DNA of 64,000 nucleotides from Euptelea pleiosperma (GCA_035048495.1 CM068547.1:27659913-27723912), one strand, 5' to 3'. Shown: positions 40,598-53,094, numbered from the stretch's first letter. Notes: a model not told the origin generated them from the letters alone. Program-made: numbers and translations.

Positions 40598-41018
40598 TAG
40601 ACTTGAGATGGTGCAAATATAGACCCTTAAAAATCATGAACCACAGCCATGTGTACGGCGTTCAGCCAAGTATGAGTCGTGGCAACTTTGGCCTATAAGC
40701 GTGTCTTAACAGATATTTTGAACGGGGAATTCCGGCATGCAACCCTTAATAGAGTTGCACAGATGCAACCCCCAAAAGACAAAAAATTCCTCCAAAATCA
40801 CACCTTTGAATTAAAATGTTTATTTATTTTATTTATTACTAGTGGGTGGGCCATGCCCTCGGCACTCTGGCTGAGATCCACCGTCCATACGGGGGATAAT
40901 ATCTTAGCCATCCTTTGTGAAGCCGATCAGAGGGTGATAAGTGGGGAGACAACTTCCCTGTTATATAGATCTTTTGTGGGGTTGCACATGAGGGGTTGCT
41001 TTCCAACGCCTAGAAATT

Positions 41019-41161
41019 ACTAATCAGGCTGATTTTTGGTTTGTAGGTCCACTAAAGGATTGGCTAAACATCCATACGGTCAGACTCCTCTAAGAGTATG
41101 CCACGTGGCTCATATTATGTCCTGTTACCGGAGCCTGTCATTTTAGGGCAGTAACTGGAGC
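41019..41161. mobile_element. Right half of a CACGTGGC-family MITE
   Basis: ACTAATCAGGCTGATTTTTG, CATCCATACGGTCAG, GCCACGTGGCTCATATTATG and CCGGAGCC follow the family order to the tip at 41161. The matching left half is absent, so this is a deletion copy. Confidence 0.7.
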
Positions 41162-41609
41162 CCGACCCTTTAAATATTAATAACTAGAACTAAGGACAAA
41201 CAAATCCCTTATCCAAAGGAGAAAGTCAAGCCGAAGAGAAAACCACATCTCTGCCCACAATTGAGGTAGGCAGCTCACCAATATTGACCATCATAGCCTA
41301 AGAATTGCACCGAGATCGATGATCCTGATTATGAGATCAATCACATGTTTCCCGATCAGACGACTCTGATTACAAGACCAAGTAGCCGATAATACTATTA
41401 ATGTTGCTTGCCGACCCATGAAAGTGCTATTAATTTAACGGCTAGGATCATCCATCTAGTAGAACTTTGGGAATATGGCCCACTGATTTGGTTGCTAGTA
41501 AAGATGGATTAATACATATGGTCACTTTGAACAAAAGATTTTTGTGGAACTCCTTAGTCACTCTGCTTCTTCATTTTTTGTGTGTTTTTGGTAGGATCTC
41601 TGCTTCTTC

Positions 41610-44600
41610 ATGGGGACTAAAGAACTGCAACTCCAAATCAGAGGTAAGTCTGCCACTAGCCTTCTCTTTTCTTATTGAGAAAAACAAATAGAGCAAAGAA
41701 AGATTTTAAAAAAAAAAATTGATGGGGTTGAATCAATTTTCATATTTTATGGTTTCCTGTACCCAAAAAAACAAAAAAAATTCCCATGTTGAATCTTGAT
41801 ATATCTCCTTCAGACACCAAGAGAAAGAAAAAAAAACCTCCTTATGTAATCATGGGCTACTCAGTCACCAAGCTCCTTGAACCAAAAAGATTAACAAATG
41901 TTGATATTTGGTACTGTGCCACAGTAGTGTTTCAGGCCCTCCTTTATGACTGGTTTGGACACAGTGCTGAATACTTCATCATGAGATAAAACAAGAAACA
42001 CTCAAGAGATCTTTCTATCTCATATGCTTTCATTTACTTTCTGCTGCACTCCTAGAATTCCAACAAAGAAGAAGAAAAACTCCAAATTTGATCACTGGCT
42101 TGGACACAGTGCTGAATACTTCCTCATGAGATAAAAAGGAAACACTCAGAGATGTTTCTATTTCATATGCTTTCATTTACTTTCTGTTCCACTCCTAGAA
42201 TTCCAACAAAGAAGAAGAAAAACTCCAAATTTGATCACTGGCTTGGACACAGTGCTGAATACTTCCTCATGAGATAAAAAGGAAACACTCAGAGATGTTT
42301 CTATTTCATATGCTTTCATTTACTTTCTGTTCCACTCCTAGAATTCCAACAAAGAAGAAGAAAAACTCCAAAGTTCATCACTCACTCCACACAGTCAATC
42401 AAAAATAAAATTTTCATCCAATACTTAAAATTACTTCAATTCTATACCATCAAATAAAAGAAGAAAGAATCAAACTTTCAATCTTATCCAAAAATACCTT
42501 AAATTTGTAACTCTTATCACCTGTAGTTTCCAGCAGCCCATGAGACAAACTCATTTAACCCAAAAATAGAAGACACGTACTAACACAAATATGGGAAATG
42601 ATCCTCTTAATTGACAGAAGGAAACTAAAATACCATGCCTAACCTTCTATTAAGTGTTTTTGTTTGTAATTGATTGATTAGAACAAAAAAATGGAGAAAA
42701 GGATGTTTTTTTTTTTGCTTTTATTTAACATAGAATAGCATATTGTTATTAACTATGATTTAATAAAAAAAATATGAGGAATTAGATTGAATTTCTTAAG
42801 GTACAGTTGCTTCCACCGGCGTATGCTTGTGAGGCACACACCTCTGACACAAGACACTAAAAAGTTGTTTCGAAGGCATGAAGCGTAAGTCTTTTTTAAA
42901 GCCTCAGTGGACGAGTCATATGCCTCACAAGCTTTTAAGATTTTTTGATAAGCCTCAGGGATTTTAAGGAAAGCTTTACCCTGAGGCAAACCTCAAGACC
43001 TAAGCCTCAAATGCTTTTTAAAACACTCTCTAGGACCATTGAAGATTGTAATTGTGGACTATAATCCTAGGACCATAAAAATTCCCGTCATTCATGATGG
43101 GAATCTACTGATATTTTGGTTTATATCTTCAAAAATTTATAGTGTGTCAAAATGCTGATGTACCTGTCAGATGGCCAGACTGGGTAGAAACTTATTTTGA
43201 AAGGCTGCAAATTCATGACATTCTCTCCATTACTTGGAGCACATCATCTAATGATTATCAGTAAACTTACATCACTGCAAATGTAACCTAAAGTCCAGGG
43301 TGACAAAATTATGACTACTTTTTTTGTTAGTTTCATGTTTCTAATGGTGTCCAATTCTGTTTATTTATTTAATAGAGTTCAGCAGGCAAACAAAATATTT
43401 GCACATCTATTTTAGAAGTTTAAATAAAACATATAAGATTATGGTGCAAACAAATTCTTAAGGTTTGCATTATTTTATTTTATTTGGTAGCAAGCGGGTT
43501 AGTGGTTTAGTAGTCAGTGGGTGAAGGTGGGTTTCGAACCCTGGTTTGGCATCAACACTCAGATTATGGCAAACAAATAAAGTTGCTGATTTTCTTGCTT
43601 CCAAATGTAACTTTGATTCCTTTTATATCCTCTCTCCTTATTTCCATGGCGATCTCCACAAGATTATTCAAGAATGACGCCATTGGTTGTAAATATCTCC
43701 TCCGCCTGTAATCATTGTTGATAGCAATATATCTGGTAGGGGTCTGCCTAACCCCAGCTTCAGCACCAAAAAAAAAAAAAAAAAAAAACTCACTCGCAGA
43801 CTTTACCAACTTAGCAAGCTGGGACATTCTTAATGTGTGCATTATTTATAGTGTCTAAAGCTTATTATTTGCATTATGCTAATCTTCTTTCTATTGTTTA
43901 CAGTTCAAGAAGCCCAAGAACCAAACTCGCCAAAAGATGCAACTGTCACCAACGAACCACCACTCCCTAGACTCAGACACTATAAATGGTGGCTCCGAAT
44001 GGCCCTCTACACACTGTTTCTTATCTGTGGACAATCCACGGCCACTCTCCTGGGGAGATTCTACTATGATAAAGGTGGAAGTAGAAAATGGATTGCAACG
44101 ATTGTTCAGTCTGCAGGCTTTCCGATCCTCTTCCTCCCTCTCTTCTTCTTCCACTCATTCCAGAAACGTCCCACCGCCACACCCATCAACACTACCATCA
44201 CAACCTACCCTTCTGTTTACACCCTCACAGTCCTTTATGTGTTCTTTGGCCTACTCTTGACAGGTGACAACATGATGTATTCGTACGGGCTTTTATACCT
44301 CCCAGTCTCAACCTACTCTCTCATCTGCGCGACTCAATTAGCCTTTAATGCAGTCTTCTCCTTCTTCCTCAATTCACAGAAGTTCACTCCTTTTATATTT
44401 AATTCTATAATCCTCCTCACCATCTCCTCCTCCCTCCTCGCAGTCCATGCCGACTCTGAAGACTCGACATCAATCTCTAAAGGAAAGTATGTAATTGGTT
44501 TCTTGTGCACCCTTGGTGCATCTGCAGTGTACTCGTTATGGCTTTCTCTAATGCAGCTATCCTTTCAGAAGGTTATAAAAAGAGAGACATTTTCTGTTGT

Positions 44601-45042
44601 CTTAGAAATGCAAATATATCCATCGCTCATCACAACCTGTGCATGTGTAGTGGGACTTTTTGCCAGTGGGGAATGGAAGGGTTTGAAGGGAGAGATGGAG
44701 AATTTTGGAGAGGGGAGGGTATCCTATGTCATGACTTTGGTTTGGACAGCTGTGACTTGGCAGGTTTCTTCTATTGGTTCTATAGGATTAATTTTTGAGG
44801 CATCTTCTCTCTTCTCCAATGTTATAAGTACCTTAGCTTTGCCTGTTGTTCCAGTTCTTGCTGTAATTTTTTTCCATGACAAGATGGATGGGGTGAAGGT
44901 GGTGGCCTTGCTGTTGGCTCTTTGGGGTTTTGTTTCCTACATCTATCAGCATTATCTTGATGATTCTATGTCCAAAGCATCAAGAACAAAAGATACCAAT
45001 GAGGTTTCTATTGCTACTTCTAATGAAAGAGAGGTTATTTGA
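41610..45042 (+). CDS. PUP: PUP-c: purine-permease family transporter (two exons)
   Basis: Exon 1 is 41610-41643 (MGTKELQLQIR, one codon shorter than in PUP-b), the intron 41644-43903, exon 2 43904-45042; together 390 residues. Landmarks: YKWWLRMALYTLFLICGQS (TM1), [120 protein letters not shown]. The loop after TM2 is longer than in PUP-a/b (extra Thr/Pro-rich residues) and the C-terminal tail is longer (to NEREVI). It is the most diverged of the three intact copies and the closest relative of the PUP-e relic. The junction G|gtaagt ... acag|TT restores Val in VQEAQEP. The 2.26-kb intron contains a 143-bp tandem array and a SINE broken by an L1 tail. Substrate unknown. Confidence 0.93.
41950..42378 (+). 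repeat. Three tandem ~143-bp units in PUP-c intron
   Basis: The unit GGACACAGTGCTGAATACTT ... CAACAAAGAAGAAGAAAAAC occurs three times with starts near 41956, 42101 and 42244. Units 2 and 3 are almost identical; unit 1 is more diverged and lacks a few bases. No coding function is visible. Confidence 0.85.
43490..43828 (-). mobile_element. tRNA-SINE interrupted by a short L1 3' end
   Basis: The SINE (minus) is split. Its B-box side lies at about 43490-43556 (reverse complement CCAGGGTTCGAAACCCACC) and its A-box side at about 43787-43828 (CCAGCTTGCTAAGTTGG). Between them, 43557-43786 is a plus-strand, 5'-truncated L1 remnant. Its degraded frame reads ANKVADFLASKC, as in the C-terminal RNase H-like domain, and ends in a ~20-bp A-tail (43768-43788). 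CACTC/ACTC words at both junctions suggest a short target duplication. Order of events: SINE first, L1 later. Confidence 0.7.
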
Positions 45043-45579
45043 TTTGTTTTATAGCAAAATGAGGTTTGGGGATATGTTTGAGACTTGAGTATATTTGCAT
45101 TAAAAATCAAAATGTATAAGCTTTTGAAAGTGGAGATTACTCTCTTAATTCCCACTTCTCCTTTTCTTTTGTTATCTTGGTTCAGTGAAGATCAATACAA
45201 AAAAGGCAGTTCCTCTAATCTAATATGAACCATCTGTACCTGCAATTCAGATAGGCCTTCCAATCTTGGCCATTAAATCTCCAGTGGCTACCTTTTCAAA
45301 TTTTCCTTAGGCATGGACAGGATATTGAGCATAGGATGCTGATTCTGATTTCAGTTGCATGCTGTTCAGATTGTCAATGGAAGTAGCTCATGCCATTATA
45401 GACAGCGGAAAAGAGTGCGACTGATTGGGCAGTTAAGGCCGTAGGATGCACCACTTGGCATCCTTGCAGACAAAGATGGCCTATACATGTTGTGCAGAAG
45501 ACTTGGCTCCTTAGATCATCCCTGTTTTATATATTCACTAAACATTTTCTTTGAAATTCTTGCACTCTCTTGCTTCTTC

Positions 45580-45616
45580 ACAAGGGAAGCACAAGAATTG
45601 CAATTCCATATAGAGG
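45580..45616 (+). pseudogene. PUP-e exon-1 relic (start codon lost)
   Basis: CTTCTTC-ACA-AGGGAAGCACAAGAATTGCAATTC aligns without gaps to the PUP-d exon 1 and its leader, but the ATG is ACA and the donor GGTAG is GGTCA. With the C-terminal tail at 55833-56075 it marks a fifth PUP copy whose middle has been lost. Confidence 0.7.
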
Positions 45617-45700
45617 TCATTCAGTCACCAGCCTCTCTTTATGGGGGAAAAAGAGAGAGATGGTTTTCTGAGCAAATTTTTGTTAGAAAGAAAGAAACAG

Positions 45701-45730
45701 CTTTCTCAGCCTTTTGGCTAAGATCAAGTG
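45701..45730 (+). ncRNA. 5' fragment of U2 snRNA (pseudogene)
   Basis: CTTTCTCAGCCTTTTGGC followed by TAAGATCAAGTG matches the extremely conserved first ~30 nt of plant U2 spliceosomal RNA with a single change (A for G in CTCGGCC). The match stops there: the branch-site-pairing GTAGTATC region and the Sm site are absent and no snRNA promoter elements were noted upstream, so it is not functional. It is fused to a repeat (45740 onward) shared with 48620 onward, which suggests a chimeric retrosequence. Confidence 0.7.
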
Positions 45731-45739
45731 AAATCGGTA

Positions 45740-46720
45740 AATCTCCTTGCACCACAGATGGCTTGAAAATTAATATCTTATTCAATTGAATCAAAGCTTA
45801 AAATCTACGATGCCGCTTCTTGAAGATAGTCAGAGGTGGCGTTTGGTAAATTAACTTATCAGATCTAAAAGCTTAAAGTGCTGAAGGTCTGATAGCCTAA
45901 TGACTTATGTCTGAATTATATTGTTTGGTAAAGATCTTAATTCTAAAAATTAAGTCAAGGGCATTGTGGGTATTTTAAAATATTTATTAAGACACTTTTG
46001 GAAGTTTTTAAAAGAGAAAGCTTTGAGAAAAAGGGCATTGTTAGTATTAAAAAAGAATCTAAGAATCTTTTTTAAAGATTCATTCACGTACTGCAATAAG
46101 TGAAGGGAGGGTCACTTTTTGCTTTTCACTAATCTCAATGATTTGGTGACAAGTGCTGAGAATAAGTTGTTTATCAAACACACTATTCACAAAAATCACT
46201 CTAAGCCCATTCAGACTTAAGGTCTGAGAACAAGTTTTACCAAACGCCACCAAGCCTCCCAAGTTGCAACTTGCAAATGGGGTTCAACTAAGCTTGGACG
46301 CGCTACGCCGTCTCATAACACACTTGTGCTGCACGGCGGAGACAGGGGTACTTCACTTCTTTGGCTGAATACCCAAACCTAAGTTAATAACTTCGGAAAA
46401 TGACTAGACTTTAAAATGTTACACATTGGAAATATATATCTTGTAGGAAGATTTGTTGTTGTATGAGAGTTTAATAAGACTCATTTATAAATGTAATACA
46501 ACCAAGTTGGGCTTCTATATGGAAGTACCTCAGATGGACTGGGCTTATATGAACCTTCTTGGGCTGAGCTTTCATGGGTTTATAGTGCTTTAAGATAGCA
46601 GGGCTTTAAGTACTCGGGATACGTGCCAAGAACTCATTGGCTGTCATGGGCTTCAATGACAGATGACAGTTTTACTCCGCCAAAAACCACACATGACAGA
46701 ACCTATAGCTCTAGATAGAG
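45740..46720. repeat. Dispersed LTR-like repeat, copy 1
   Basis: The words GATGGCTTGAAAATTAA, CTTCTTGAAGATAGTC, TTCAACTAAGCnTGGAC, CCCAAACCTAAGTTAATAAC and ATACAACCAAGTTGGGC are shared, in the same order and orientation, with 48620-49210. The two could be LTRs of one old element or two independent copies. A MITE (45834-46250) interrupts this one. Confidence 0.5.
45834..46250. mobile_element. ~417-bp MITE with GGTGGCGTTTGGTAAA ends
   Basis: Left end GGTGGCGTTTGGTAAATT and right end TTTTACCAAACGCCACC are inverted repeats. Subterminal AGGTCTGATAGCC / CTTAAGGTCTGAGAAC and CTTATCAG words are also mirrored. The inside is AT-rich and non-coding. Comparison with the uninterrupted repeat at 48700 confirms the insertion site. 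Confidence 0.75.
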
Positions 46721-48619
46721 TTGAATGACAAGAATGACAAAGTAAGATTCATTTGTCGACCCCAAATGGTTGGGATTAAGCGTAGATAATGATGATGGTG
46801 AATTTTTGAATGTTTACAATCCCGATAATTACCCATCATTTAGACCATTAGAATCGATGACTGCAAGATCACATGTATGGCATTTACACCACCATCCTTT
46901 CAGTGGTCAAAATGAACATTCTTGATCGGACGGTTAGCATCACTCCATATGGTGCAAATTTGGATGTACCACATTGCCACAATCGGGCAGGTTGGGGGCC
47001 AACCCAAGCTTCAGTCCACTCAACCAAGCCCAACCCATCAGGCTTTAGTCGGGTTTGAGAGTTACCCATAGCCACCACCTTCACCACGGCTAGCACATAG
47101 CCGCTGATACCTTCATTTTGAGAGAGAATGAGATGAAATCAGAACCCTCTTTAACGGCAAGGATATGGAATTTCTCGATAACTTCTTCAACAATCCCTTT
47201 CGAATGTCGTAAAAACTACAACAAAATCAAGGGTTTTCAAAAAAATACAAAAGGTATGTGAGATTGCTCCATCATGAAGTGTCCCTCTACCGCATGTGCT
47301 TGCCATTCTTCTTGTTGGTCTTGGGGCATTGCAGTTGTGGCTCTTCATTGTGTGCAAGCCCATGTCAGTCAGCTTCTTCAGAGGTGTGCAGTGCTACTCA
47401 CCGTCACATTTCATGGCAGACACAAGCTTCACCTGCGGGAATATGCATAAACAAAATAAAAATTCTTGCCAAAATGAGATACCATGGAGAGGCATGAACA
47501 ATGCACGTGTAATGATGAGTAGGTCTGTATAACTATGTATGCCATATCCAAATCTAAAAGAACTCATTGTATTCCCTCATATATACGAGGGGGTGGCACA
47601 TGCGTTGCACGTGAACCAAAAAAAGGGGAGTCGTTTAAAGGAGAGGTGCATTTGACGCACGCTTACGTGTGGATGCATTAAATGCCTTCACATTTTTGGG
47701 TAAGGTAGGTAACCGGCGACTGGAGGCTGCATAGAGTTCTTCGGAGAATGGTGCACATTTAAGAGATGTGCCAGCCAAGATGTATTGATAGAAGAGACTG
47801 ATTCCACTTTCTGAACTCGTAGGAAAATTCATATCGTTGGGGAAAGAGATCCAGTTTCATTGGGAAAGGTGAAAGTAGGAAGTGTGAAGATGGGAGATAC
47901 AGAAGACTAAAAGAACCCTGTTTAATGTATTCTACTTTTTAAGTAGTAATTAAACGAAAGGCAAGAAGGAAAAGAGGGACATTTTGGGATTTATGGGAAT
48001 ATCGCGACGGACGCAATCGTTAGTTAAGTATTAAAACATTGATTTTTTTTTCAGTTTAAATTTGTTAGATTGCTATATAGGGTTTCTGGGTTGAAATACA
48101 ATGTTAAGATGCCATTAAACAAAATTCTCACACAATACATATGATGGCACTGAAAAATTATACAATGTAATTAGAAAGAAACAAAACCATGGCAACAATG
48201 AAGATTTAAGATGAAAAAATTCTATAAATAAATATAACAAAAAAAAAAACCCTTTATCCAATTGAGTTTCCCCACTCTTTGTGAGAAGTTGATGTTGACA
48301 CCCTATTTCATCGTGCGTCTTCAGCACTTGTTCCAATGTAATGTCCTCGAGTTCAAAAACTTGGTAAAAATCTTGTTACTAACCAAAATAGTCCACAAAC
48401 TTTAATTGCCTTGTGGCAAGAAAATGCATTATGATATTTACGGTGCATCAATATCATAGTATTGATTGTTCATGTGGGTTCCTGCTTTGAAATGAAAAAT
48501 GTTTTAAAAAAGTGTATAATTCGTCAAATATTTTGTAAGAAAAAGAGAAAAATAAAAGGTTTAGGGCATAGAATTAGAACATTGTTTGTTTAAGAGAGCA
48601 AATTCTTTCAGAATGAATA
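46721..48619. other. Unassigned region with an RTE LINE tail
   Basis: Near 46744-46801, GATTCATTTGTCGACCCC and TGGTTGGGATTAAG followed by GATGATG match the 3' end of plant RTE-type LINEs. The rest has only short frames. The frames at 47258-47532 overlap each other, have no recognisable domain and are not called as genes. Confidence 0.4.
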
Positions 48620-49470
48620 CAAAAGGCAATCACAACAAATGGCTTGAAAATTAAATTCCCATTTAATTGGATCAAGGCTTAGAGGCACGATGTCACTTCT
48701 TGATAATAGTCGGAACCTCTCAATGTGCAAGGGATATGTCAACATTACCTCAAGAGATTTCAACTAAGCCTGGACTTGCTGCACTCCTACCAAAACCCTT
48801 GCATTATACTTCACCCCTTTGGCTAAAAATCCAGACCTAAGTTAATAACTTAATAAAATATAACACTCATTGCACAAGCAACTCATATACAGACCAACCA
48901 AATAGGTCTCAATGGGCCCAGTAATTAGGAGTAATTAAGTCCTCACAAAACTAGATCTAGATCTAACTGGAATGTAAGTTATAACTTGGATATAAAGCCG
49001 CACAAGAACAGTAAAGCTAGATAAGGTCTGGATAAAAGAAAGCAGACGGATCTTTGTATATTGGGTTCAATTAGTCTACTCAATGGGCCTTTGGAAATAA
49101 CTCTTGTAGAAGTGAGCCTTGTTGTATCCAGAGTCTCACCAGACTCCTTTATTGATGTTATACAACCAAGGTAGGCTTCTATGTAGACTATACTAGATCT
49201 CATATGAGCTTTCTTGGTCCGGATGTTAGCTGGGCTTCACAGGAGAGCTTATGGTTGTACTTGAGGCTTTTGAACTTGTGTCCAGCTCTCACCCATCCTC
49301 TCCTTATATAGGAGAGGCTAGGTCTGTTTTGGGCTCTCATTTAATTGGCTAATCCATCCTAGCCCCATTTGGACTCTTCCAGAGTCTTCTACATGTCATC
49401 CTAGGTGATCAAACCATCTCTAGGCTCTTCTTGATGATGCATGATGGTCAAAACAGGTTATACAACACCT
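48620..49470. repeat. Dispersed LTR-like repeat, copy 2
   Basis: Uninterrupted relative of 45740-46720 (AAATGGCTTGAAAATTAA, CTTCTTGATAATAGTCGG, GACCTAAGTTAATAAC, TACAACCAAGGTAGGCTTC). No protein domain or primer site was seen. Confidence 0.5.
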
Positions 49471-49680
49471 ACTGTGACACATGCAAAGTGTGCCGCAATT
49501 TCCCTTGTGCCCTCGCTCATCCTCATGCTTGCTACACCAAATATTGCATATACACAATCATTTCTTGTGGGAGAGGGAATACTTATGTTCCCCATTCAAG
49601 CTAGTTCCGTTGTCGACGTGGGACTAAACTTGCTTTCAAAACTCACTTTTGCTTTAGTATTTAAATAATGCTTATAAGAT

Positions 49681-49785
49681 TTTTTTATGGGTAAAATATA
49701 TATATTAAAAGAGGGGCTGAGAGAGCCCCAGAAAAGAGCTATACAAATATATATATGGGTAAATATATATATATATATAGTTCTC
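49681..49785 (-). mobile_element. Possible short L1 3' tail and TA microsatellite
   Basis: TTTTTTTATGGGTAAAAT followed by TATTAAAAGAGGGGCTGAG looks like the end of a minus-strand plant L1 (poly-A read as poly-T, then a TAAAATTTATTAA-like UTR). TA dinucleotide runs lie at 49698-49708 and 49766-49780. Confidence 0.4.
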
Positions 49786-50090
49786 ACTCATATATTATTA
49801 ACTAATCAAGAGATATTGGCCACTGGTTCAAGTCCTACGAATCACCACTATCAAATTAATTATTTATTAATTTATTTATCAATTTAAAACCGACACAACA
49901 ACAATTTTTTTCATACTTTATGCTTTTCCAACAAATCTAAAAGAAAAAGAACAAATAAAGGGACTTCAGACCCATTTAACTAGATCTCCTTTCAACCATC
50001 AAAAGAAGAAGAAAATGATAAAAGCTTTCAAATGCATCTATTACCAAGCAATCCTCCTTAATTCTCACATTCTTCTATAAACAAACATTT

Positions 50091-52250
50091 TTTTTTGTGA
50101 GTATAAAATTCATTAAAAGGCAAAAAGCAAAATAGTACAATCCAGCCAGCTAAGGAGGTCGAGATAACCTACTATAGGCTGGATAGAACAGGAATCTAAA
50201 AGAAACAAGGAAAAAACGAAAGGGACACTCCAACTAAACATCCCTAGAGCATAAGAGATCCCAACGAAAGACGAAATCTTCGAAGAATAACCCTCGACAC
50301 TCTCCATGAGCCTTGGACCAGGCCCTTAATGCTAAGAATGATGTTCTCCTCTGCTGCGTTCCTTCCACAAACCCCAACAGATCGCAAATGGGAGCATGCG
50401 CCAAATAATACGACCTTTGAAGGAGAAATTTGGAGTAGTCCAACTAGAGGTGAGTTGCATCAGGGAGAGGGGAAATACCCAAGCTATACCACATTCTGCT
50501 AGAAAAACTGACCATACTGCTCTGGCCACATCGCAATGAAGTAGAAGATGATCAACCGATTCTCCGCTGTGCTTGCACATAGTGCAAAAGTCCACAATGA
50601 TGATCTTGCGGGAGATCAAGTGGTCCGCTGTAAGAATTTTATTTAGAACTGCCAACCAGTAAAAGAAAGCCACCTTGGATGGCACCTTAGAGCCCCAGAC
50701 AAAGGGAGTCTAGAAACTAACTTCGTAGTTAGGGAGAAGAAACTTGTACAAGGAGCTAACTGAAAATCTGCCTTCTTTGGTCCATCTCCAAAGCCGCCTA
50801 TCCGACACAAGAGTAGACAGGCGAAATTCTTGAACTCTCGTTAGAAGTCTGGATATAGAATCAATCTCCCAGTCATTTAAGCATCTCTTGAGGCCTAAAT
50901 TTCAAGCCAAATTCTCTCCTTCCTGGGCCCAGCATTGTAGCACAGAGCAGTTTTTCTTGTCTGAGATGGAATAAAGCTCAGGGAATTCATCCTTGAGAGG
51001 AAGGTCACCGCACCATCTATCCTCCCAAAATCTGATTCTATCTCTGGTTCCTACCGTGTAGGATACTCCCTCTAGGAACTTCTCATGCAGTTTCATAACT
51101 CCCTTCCAAACGCTGCATACATACAAAGAACTGACAATGCGGCCGTCCCAACCAAACTCAGACACCCCGTATTTGCCAGCCATAGCCCTCCTCCATAAGC
51201 TTGTCTCTTCCTCCCCAAACCTCCACAACCATTTTCCCAAAACGCTGCATTCATGACAGATAGACTTCTGATGCCTAATCCACCATGTTCCTTAGAGCAA
51301 CAAACATATTTCCAGTTAACCAGATGATACTTTCTCGTTCCTTCTCTGTCATGCCAAAGGAAATCCCTCATAATCGTCTCAAGTGCTTTCACGATGCCTT
51401 TCGGAAGAGTAAATAATGACATGGCACATAAAGGCAAACTGGATAAGCAATGTTTGATGAGAACTATTTTACCCCCTTTAGAAAGATACTTTGTCTTCCA
51501 CAGAGCCAGTTTACTTCCAAATCTCTCCAGGTCCCAAATGGCTTTAGATCTATAATTAGCCCCCAGGGGAAGACCAAGGTAGGACGTGGGCAGGCTACCC
51601 TCTCCACATCCCAAAAAGTTCGCCAATTCATTCATGTTATTGACGTCGCCCACCCCATATATCGTGCTCTTTGCCAGATTAACCCTTGGACCCGTGACTG
51701 CCTCAAAGCAGACTAGTAATCCCCTTAAGAACTGAAGTTGGGTCATGGAGTTTCCAGCAAATACTAAGGTATCATCCGCAAATTGAAGGTGGGAGATTTT
51801 TTCCGTGTTTGTGCCAATCGCGAATCTTTCAAGCTTACCAATCTCTATCGCTCTGTCAATCATTCTGCCCAACACCTCCACTATAACTATAAAACGATAC
51901 GGAGACAACGGATCATCTTGTCTTAAACCCCTGGAACTACGAAAGTACCCAGCTGGAGACCCATTGGCTAAGACCGAGTAAGAAGCTGTTGATATGCACT
52001 TTTCAATCCATTTCAGCCCAAAACCCATCCTTTCTAACATGTAGTCTACACATCTCCAACTGACGTGATCGTAAGCCTATTCCATATCTATTTTACAAAC
52101 AATCCTAGGGATTCCTTCCTTACTTCTAGAATCGATGCATTCATTCGCTGGGAGGACACCATCTAATATCTGCTTGCCTTTCACAAAGGCCCCTTGGGAA
52201 TGTGATATCACCAAAGCTAGTACCTTCCTGAATCTGGAAGCCATCATCTA
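50091..52250 (-). mobile_element. 5'-truncated L1-type LINE, minus strand
   Basis: On the minus strand from about 52250: [14 protein letters not shown], then the reverse transcriptase (SSRGLRQDDPLSPYRF, FADDTLVF, YLGLPLGANY, KGGKIVLIKHCL) to about 51240. The RNase H/zf-RVT tail follows (GESVDHLLLHCDVARAVW near 50540) and an A-tail at 50091-50099. The usual GDPLSP is DDPLSP, and a stop at 52077 breaks the AYDH motif. ORF1 and the endonuclease are absent. It lies in the gap between the two PUP-e pieces. No target duplication was found. Confidence 0.88.
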
Positions 52251-53094
52251 ATATCTTTTGAAAAATCTTTTAAAAAATCCATCATCTCTAACACAAATCT
52301 CAAAGTACAACCATTGTCTCACACATATGTGAACATGTGTGGGGGAAAATAAAAATAAAAAATTTGCAGAGATGTCCCCTAATTTCTTGAAATTGCTATT
52401 AAGGCCAAAAACTCAAATTTCTTACCGTAAGCTCTAATTAGGGTCTGGAAAAGAGTACGTTATTAAAATGTTATTAAAAACCATCCTATGGGGCCCACAT
52501 ACCCCTAAAATGAAGTGTTTCGAAAATGTTTGTAATTGAAATGGTTTGTTGTAAAAATTGGCCCAATTATCCGAATTATCTATTTACTCAATAAAAGGCG
52601 GAATTGACTAATCTAATAGTGAAAATACTTATAAAAATGGAAATTAACATGGAAAGTCATTTGAATATGTTTCAAATTAACTAAATGGAGTGTCGGTGAG
52701 GTTCACTTATGATTAGTTTTAAGTTCTGTGTACCAAGTGAGTGAAATGCTCTGGTTATTAACCTATGGTTAATTATGGTAAGTATGGTTCCCGGTGGGAC
52801 CTGAAATTATGAAATTTATTATGTTCTTAATTACTTAAGTTGGTTAAACACAGTAGTAAAAATGTCCCTATACTAACATATCAAAACACTAGTGTCAAAT
52901 TAAGCAGTTAAGAAAATAAAAAGTGACAAAATCCTAAGTGTCATGCAAAATAATGGTTCGATTTCTACGTTCTCAATAAAGTCTCTAAATGTCGAAATGT
53001 TTTATCCTATGTTCACATTAAATGTTCAAAGAAATTTTTCAGTTCCTATTTTACCCTTTTTATGAAAAGGAAAATCCTGAAAAGTTCATTTACA
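52251..53094 (-). mobile_element. Probable 3' LTR of the Ty3/gypsy element (incomplete)
   Basis: Directly downstream (minus sense) of the polypurine tract, AT-rich non-coding sequence begins TGTAAATGAACTTTTCAGG at about 53094 and continues without a recognisable LTR end (no TGACA-type terminus) down to the L1 boundary. It is likely a truncated LTR; its length cannot be fixed. Confidence 0.45.

Noticed and set aside
41786..41989. 67-residue frame in PUP-c intron
   Set aside because: It runs into the tandem repeat units, is not conserved between units and has no recognised domain.
47258..47532. Overlapping frames with hydrophobic LLVGLGALQLWLFIV-like stretch
   Set aside because: Two frames are open over the same bases, there is no family resemblance and no flanking exon could be identified.
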